A stretch of 9,993 nt of DNA, taken from NCBI GenBank assembly GCA_021782195.1, contig JAJXVI010000041.1, forward strand, positions 1-9,993, written 5' to 3'. Each line of letters opens with the position of its first letter. Position 1 is the first letter of the stretch. Both the position numbers and the translations under genes were made by a program. Below are positions 7,642 through 9,993 of this stretch, piece by piece. Source of the stretch: a bacterium (GTDB lineage: Bacteria; Vulcanimicrobiota; Xenobia; RGZZ01). The notes below the pieces were generated by a model, which worked only from the letters and a program-made list of their open reading frames with translations, had not been told where the DNA came from and did not search any database.

Positions 7642-8080
7642 ACTCGCCGATCGCATGCGGTGAGGCAATCCGCAGCACGTCGAGACGAGCCTGCTCGCCT
7701 GCCAGCTGACCGCGCAGCGCAGCACGTTCCTCCTCGGTGCCCGCTGCTTCGACCGCGCTTTGCAGGGTCGCCTGGCGGCGCGTGGCAGCAGGGCCGTCGA
7801 TTTCCTCGGCAGGCTCTGCAAAATCAACCAGACACACGGCGTGGTTTGCGTTCATCTTGACAAAGCCCGCACCGACCGCCATCACGTACGTGTGGTTGCG
7901 CGTTCGAAGCGTCAACGGCCCCGGACGCAACAGGGCAAGCAGGGGGGCGTGATTGGCCATGAGACCCATCTGCCCCTCCTCGCCTGGCACGGTCAGAAGG
8001 GCCGCATCTGACCCCTCGTAGCGCAATCGCTCGGGGGTGATGATCTCGACACGAAATTGCTTTTCGCTGATGACTGTCAC
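7640..8080 (-). CDS. atpC: F1Fo ATP synthase subunit epsilon
   Basis: This is the small F1 subunit that binds gamma at the foot of the stalk and can inhibit ATP hydrolysis through its C-terminal helices. From the GTG start at 8080 it has 146 residues, close to the usual 130-145. The N-terminal beta-sandwich (about 1-90) shows FRVEIITPERLRYEG, then VPGEEGQMGLMANHAPLL, the family hallmark around the G-x-M/F-G-x-x-x-x-H-A-P-L pattern. The second half is helical and rich in Ala, Arg and Glu, fitting the two-helix inhibitory domain. The GTG start was chosen because GTGAGG sits 8 bases upstream. The in-frame extension to 8185 is arginine- and serine-rich and is only out-of-frame atpD. The TAG stop lies inside the murA ribosome binding site, 9 bases before the murA start. 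Confidence 0.95.
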   Translation of the reverse strand: MTVISEKQFRVEIITPERLRYEGSDAALLTVPGEEGQMGLMANHAPLLALLRPGPLTLRTRNHTYVMAVGAGFVKMNANHAVCLVDFAEPAEEIDGPAATRRQATLQSAVEAAGTEEERAALRGQLAGEQARLDVLRIASPHAIGE

Positions 8081-8088
8081 CTCAGAAG

Positions 8089-9533
<1,445 letters not shown>

Positions 9534-9535
<2 letters not shown>

Positions 9536-9993
9536 ATTTATTGAGCGCCTCTGCGCCGCTCGCCACTTCGAGAATCTCATTCGTGATGGCCGCCTGCCGT
9601 GCCCGGAAGAAGTCAAGCGTCAGTGTTCCGACGAGCTTCTCCGCATTGTCGGTCGCATTGCTCATGGCGCGCAGACGCGCACCCAGTTCTGCCGTGCGAG
9701 ACTCCAGCAGGATCTGGAAGAAAATCGTCTCCAGATACCTGGGAAGAATCGCCGCGAGCGCCTGATGGGCATCCGGCTCGAACAGGTAGGGTACGGCCCC
9801 AGGCTTTTCCGTCTCACCACCCAGAGGGAGAATGCGGTCAACGCGCGCTACCTGGGACATCGCCGATTCGACGTGCGTGTAGACCGCCCACACCTCGTCC
9901 ACCTTGCCCGAGACAAACAGACGCGTGGTCAGTGCCGCGAGGTCGGCCGCCAGGGTAAAGTCCGGACTCCAACCCGTGACCTCGCGGACGATG
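9534..9993 (-). CDS. atpG: F1Fo ATP synthase subunit gamma, C-terminal half (5' end outside window)
   Basis: This is the rotating central stalk subunit of the membrane-bound ATP synthase. It turns inside the alpha3-beta3 head and passes proton-driven rotation to the catalytic sites. The last 152 residues are visible and the reading frame stays open to the window edge. Family signatures are the stretch ending in LTTRLFVSGKVDEVW, then YLFEP, LPRYLET, and the C-terminal helix with ATDNAEKL followed by RARQAAITNEI and ending GAEALNK. This C-terminal helix forms the coiled coil that enters the F1 head. Gamma subunits are usually about 285-300 residues, so roughly half is present. The TAG stop at 9534-9536 lies inside the Shine-Dalgarno sequence of atpD, 15 bases before the atpD start, as expected in the conserved atpA-G-D-C order. 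The true start lies outside the window. Confidence 0.96.

Overview
All convincing genes in this GC-rich window lie on the minus strand, so the transcript runs from high to low coordinates. In order they are: the 3' half of atpG (F1 gamma), atpD (F1 beta), atpC (F1 epsilon), murA (UDP-GlcNAc enolpyruvyl transferase), an unrecognised 167-residue protein with two membrane segments, and a giant TamB/AsmA-family protein of about 1,825 residues that fills more than half the window. A possible start of a further gene lies at the very left edge.

Region by region: 9534-9993 holds the end of atpG. 8091-9518 (atpD), 7640-8080 (atpC) and 6368-7630 (murA) follow with gaps of only 15, 10 and 9 bases. At each of these three junctions the upstream stop codon lies inside the Shine-Dalgarno sequence of the next gene, so the ATP synthase genes and murA look like one translationally coupled operon. 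6172-6367 is a 196-base gap with an A-rich tract and a dense cluster of perfect palindromes, and it may carry a promoter or control site. 5668-6171 (the small membrane protein) and 95-5572 (the TamB-like protein) follow, separated by about 95 bases. Starts other than ATG are common: GTG for atpC, TTG for murA and TTG for the TamB-like gene.

Organism: the atp operon running straight into murA recalls Firmicutes and related lineages, where murA lies a little downstream of atpC. The TamB-like protein implies a diderm envelope with an outer membrane. Together these suggest a diderm bacterium outside the usual Proteobacteria, perhaps a lineage such as Armatimonadota or Eremiobacterota. This is inference from gene order and protein families only, and no marker here fixes the phylum.

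Together the genes couple energy conversion (F1Fo ATP synthase) to envelope building: the first committed step of peptidoglycan synthesis (MurA), then lipid transport or outer-membrane assembly (TamB). I see no mobile element, CRISPR array, tRNA, rRNA or defence system. This is mostly a housekeeping region. The points worth a second look are the coupled atp-murA operon, substitutions in MurA at normally conserved active-site positions, the palindrome cluster before the unknown membrane protein, and the uneven cysteine distribution and G-tracts of the TamB-like gene.
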